NCBI RefSeq assembly: GCF_036227485.1
Contig: NZ_CP109479.1
Location: forward strand, 4,340,001 to 4,404,000
Origin: Streptomyces sp. NBC_01451
GTDB taxonomy: Bacteria; Actinomycetota; Actinomycetes; Streptomycetales; Streptomycetaceae
Reading direction: 5' to 3'
DNA: 64,000 nucleotides
Both the position numbers and the translations under genes were made by a program. This document shows, in pieces, positions 62,117 through 64,000 of this stretch. Numbering within the stretch: the stretch's first letter is position 1; each line of letters opens with the position of its first letter. The notes under the pieces are model-generated. The model searched no databases and was not told the origin of the DNA. It saw only the letters and a program-made list of their open reading frames with translations.

Positions 62117-62479
62117 ATGGCACCAGAGCTCACCTGGCAGAAGTCGTCCTACTGCGCTCAGGGCAATTCCTGCATACACATCGCCGCCACCCCCACCACC
62201 CCCCGCAAAATCCACCTCACCGAATCCGGCGACCCCACCGGAGCGATACTCACCACAACCCCCGCCGCCTTCCACACCCTCCTCACCACCCTGAAGGCGG
62301 ACACGCCCCCACCTGGGGCAACCGTCCCCGCGATCGAAGTCACCCTCGGCGAAGCCCTCGACGCCCCTGTCCGTGTCCGCTCGACCACCGCCCCCGACAC
62401 GGTCGTCACCACCGACCGCCGCAAATGGCACACCTTCGTCCTGGGCGTACAAGCAGGCGAGTTCGACCACTTCGCCTGA
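62117..62479 (+). CDS. DUF397 protein with C-terminal extension
   Basis: 120 residues. The DUF397 core (LTWQKSSYCAQGNSCIHIA) is followed by KIHLTESGDPTGAILTTTPAAF, the normal end of the family. The last 60 residues (ATVPAIEVTLGEALDAPVRV and onward) form an added segment of unknown fold. ATG at 62117 overlaps no gene but lies 7 bp after the XRE stop, so they are coupled. It is a partner for the XRE protein. Confidence 0.88.
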   Translation: MAPELTWQKSSYCAQGNSCIHIAATPTTPRKIHLTESGDPTGAILTTTPAAFHTLLTTLKADTPPPGATVPAIEVTLGEALDAPVRVRSTTAPDTVVTTDRRKWHTFVLGVQAGEFDHFA

Positions 62480-62692
62480 GCCGCCCCCCTAGGACTCCTC
62501 GGGCTCGCCCAGCTCCCCCCGCACCCGAGCCCACGTACGTCCTGGGCTCTCCGTGCGCAATGGCCCGGCAGGGAGCTTTGCGGATGCCCTCAGTGCGCCG
62601 GGCATTGGTACATCTCTGTGTTCGCTGCCCTGCGAGTAAATGCGCACGTCATTGCGTCCCCTCAGCGCATCGTCGTAGGTCGGGCTCGGGGT

Positions 62693-63142
62693 CTACCAGG
62701 GTGGGCGGGTGTCGCGGAGTGCTGCCGGGGTCTGGTCGGGCAGGGCTCTGTCTTGGTCGGTGCGCAGCAGCATGCCCGGGTCGGGTTCGAAGTCTTCGTT
62801 GGGCGGTGCCGGCTGGTGGAAACGTTCGGTGCGCGAGATCGTGACTTCCACCAGCCGGTCCTCCTGGAACATCCACAGCCCGAAACAGTCGTCGTCCTGG
62901 TCACGAAGCAGCACTTGCACCGTGTGCGGATGCGGCCACGGCAGCGACTCCAGGTGCTTGAGCAGACCCTTGCGGGCGCGCACCTTCTCGAACTCCAGGG
63001 CCCACCCGAACTCATAGCCCCAGTGCCCCGCGATCGGGACGAAGCGGCCTCGCCACGTGCGTTCCGGGTCGTCCTGGGTCAGCGGTTCCATGACCTCGTC
63101 CGACCAACGGGCAAGCACGATGACCTCGGCATCTCTACTCAT
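62693..63142 (-). CDS. Hypothetical protein, 149 aa
   Basis: A cytoplasmic, acidic alpha/beta protein with Trp-rich segments (TWRGRFVPIAGHWGYEFGWALEF; LPWPHPHTVQVLLRDQDDDCFGLW), resembling the size and composition of immunity-like or small-molecule-binding proteins. No toxin gene adjoins it. ATG at 63142. The family is not recognised. Confidence 0.6.
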   Translation of the reverse strand: MSRDAEVIVLARWSDEVMEPLTQDDPERTWRGRFVPIAGHWGYEFGWALEFEKVRARKGLLKHLESLPWPHPHTVQVLLRDQDDDCFGLWMFQEDRLVEVTISRTERFHQPAPPNEDFEPDPGMLLRTDQDRALPDQTPAALRDTRPPW

Positions 63143-63328
63143 GACGGAGTATCACCGCATCCGCACAATCTTCCGCAACCAAATTCCTCAGCCGGCCGAC
63201 GCAGACTGCAGTGGGTCGAGCGAGTCGACACATTCCGGGTTGCGGTCCCCGTCCATCGTTCTCATAAACGGCCCTTTCCCAGAGCAAGATCAACAGGGTT
63301 CCGGAGAGACCGCACCGGCGCCAGATCT

Positions 63329-63394
63329 GTTCTCACAACCCGTTCTCACGCAAGAGCGGCCGACACCACGTTCTGAGAACTGAGTTGTGAGAAC
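63329..63394. promoter_or_regulatory. Array of four GTTCTCA/TGAGAAC half-sites
   Basis: GTTCTCACAAC (63329-63339), GTTCTCAC (63342-63349), GTTCT-G-AGAAC (63370-63380) and GTTGTGAGAAC (63384-63394). The first and last are exact inverted copies. The array ends 10 bp before the ATG at 63405 and looks like a multi-site operator. Confidence 0.6.
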
Positions 63395-63404
63395 GTCCGG
63401 GGTC

Positions 63405-63899
63405 ATGGCGGACCCTCACGACCCCGCGCCGGCCGCCCCGGCCCCTGAGCTTCCGGTCATCCTCGACACGCCAGGCAAGGTGGCCGACTTCCTCCGCGCC
63501 GCCGAACTGGAGCCCGCCGAGCACGCCGTCCTCGACCAGGGCGTGACCGTACGGCGCGGCCAGGGCTACACCCTGCGCAGCACCGCCGTGCCCGCGATCC
63601 ACCGCCGGCTCCTCGGCCTCTGCCAAGCCCTCGACGGCACAGAGGCGGTCCCGGCCCAGCGCAAGGCCCGCCACGAGTTCGAGAACCGCGTCAACCTGCA
63701 TGCCCCTGCTACGGACTTCGGAAGTCAGTCACGCTCCGCTACAGAACGGGTAACGGCAGCTTCACGAGGACAGGGCCGTCGAACCGGCGTTCGCCGACGA
63801 GGATGTGGCCGACATCCGTCCCCAAATACGCCTGAACGCAGGCGATCCACAGAGCCGTTTCGATGGAGCGCGGCGGATCGAGCCGCCGGCCGAGGCTGA
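63405..63899 (+). CDS. Hypothetical protein (C-terminus doubtful)
   Basis: The first about 100 residues (ILDTPGKVADFLRAAELEPAEH, GYTLRSTAVPAIHRRLL, AQRKARHEFENRVNLHA) show good coding character. After about 63,715 the frame becomes basic and low-complexity and runs antisense to the minus-strand gene at 63739, so the true 3' end may have been lost. The ATG at 63405 is used; GTG at 63387 is inside the operator-like array. No family is recognised. Confidence 0.45.
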   Translation: MADPHDPAPAAPAPELPVILDTPGKVADFLRAAELEPAEHAVLDQGVTVRRGQGYTLRSTAVPAIHRRLLGLCQALDGTEAVPAQRKARHEFENRVNLHAPATDFGSQSRSATERVTAASRGQGRRTGVRRRGCGRHPSPNTPERRRSTEPFRWSAADRAAGRG

Positions 63900-64000
63900 G
63901 CGACCCCGAGCCGCCGCGAACCTCGATCACGTCGACATCGGCGCCGGCTGGACCGTCCACCGAAGAACCGGCCCCCCTCCCCCCAGGGACCGTCACCGCC
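63739..64000 (-). CDS. Hypothetical protein (5' end at or beyond window edge)
   Basis: At least 85 residues are open on the minus strand, with the plausible body PRSIETALWIACVQAYLG then TDVGHILVGERRFDGPVLVKLP, ending in LPVL. A GTG at 63996 could start it, but the frame may continue outside. Overlap with the plus-strand frame is unresolved. Function is not recognised. Confidence 0.4.
   Translation of the reverse strand, partial: AVTVPGGRGAGSSVDGPAGADVDVIEVRGGSGSLSLGRRLDPPRSIETALWIACVQAYLGTDVGHILVGERRFDGPVLVKLPLPVL

Overview
The window is high-GC actinobacterial chromosome, almost certainly Streptomyces. It contains glnR, nur, an rsiG-type anti-sigma gene, mshD (mycothiol synthase), ppk, the pstSCAB operon, csoR and several XRE/DUF397 pairs. 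From memory, the order from about 8 to 29 kb and 37 to 54 kb resembles the S. coelicolor core around SCO4136-SCO4185. No rRNA, tRNA, CRISPR array or insertion sequence was seen.

Region 1 (1-7.1 kb) is accessory. It holds two APH-fold kinases, two HAD phosphatases, three paralogous GntR-type regulators and two tiny two-helix membrane proteins. Two of the regulator promoters share an AGTTGG-N3-CCAACT operator. Region 2 (7.2-29.2 kb) is mostly core: an Eis-like acetyltransferase, RsiG, Dtd, YgfZ, Nur, nitrobindin, a coupled trio of related membrane-anchored proteins, DsrE, an XRE/DUF397 pair, a sulfurtransferase/DUF1416 operon behind a Cys-containing leader peptide, an LmeA-like protein, MoaD, an alpha/beta hydrolase, GlnR, a LacI regulator, an HtrA-like protease and a two-component system.

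Region 3 (29.2-37 kb) is a second accessory block. It has a decayed DUF397 gene, an AraC regulator, a secreted pectate lyase-pectinesterase fusion, a PH-like membrane protein, an orphan response regulator, and an ABC exporter preceded by two tandem, Cys-free, Lys/Pro/Ala-rich peptide genes. A 16-bp hairpin separates peptides and exporter. This peptide-exporter cassette is the strongest candidate for an undescribed system.

Region 4 (37-54.7 kb) is centred on phosphate and polyphosphate: a secreted 5'-nucleotidase, mshD, a YtrA-type regulator with ABC transporter, ppk-CHAD-NUDIX, a lipoprotein, csoR with its operator, DUF47-pit, and pstSCAB behind a four-repeat PHO box. PhoP-controlled high-affinity uptake, low-affinity Pit uptake and polyphosphate storage lie side by side.

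Region 5 (55-64 kb) is variable: a Tat-type BBE flavoprotein, a PAP2 phosphatase, a two-domain cell-wall hydrolase, a secreted trypsin-like protease, a Uma2 protein, an AbaA/WhiJ-like triad (HATPase, XRE, DUF397), and end genes of unknown function behind an unusual array of GTTCTCA half-sites.
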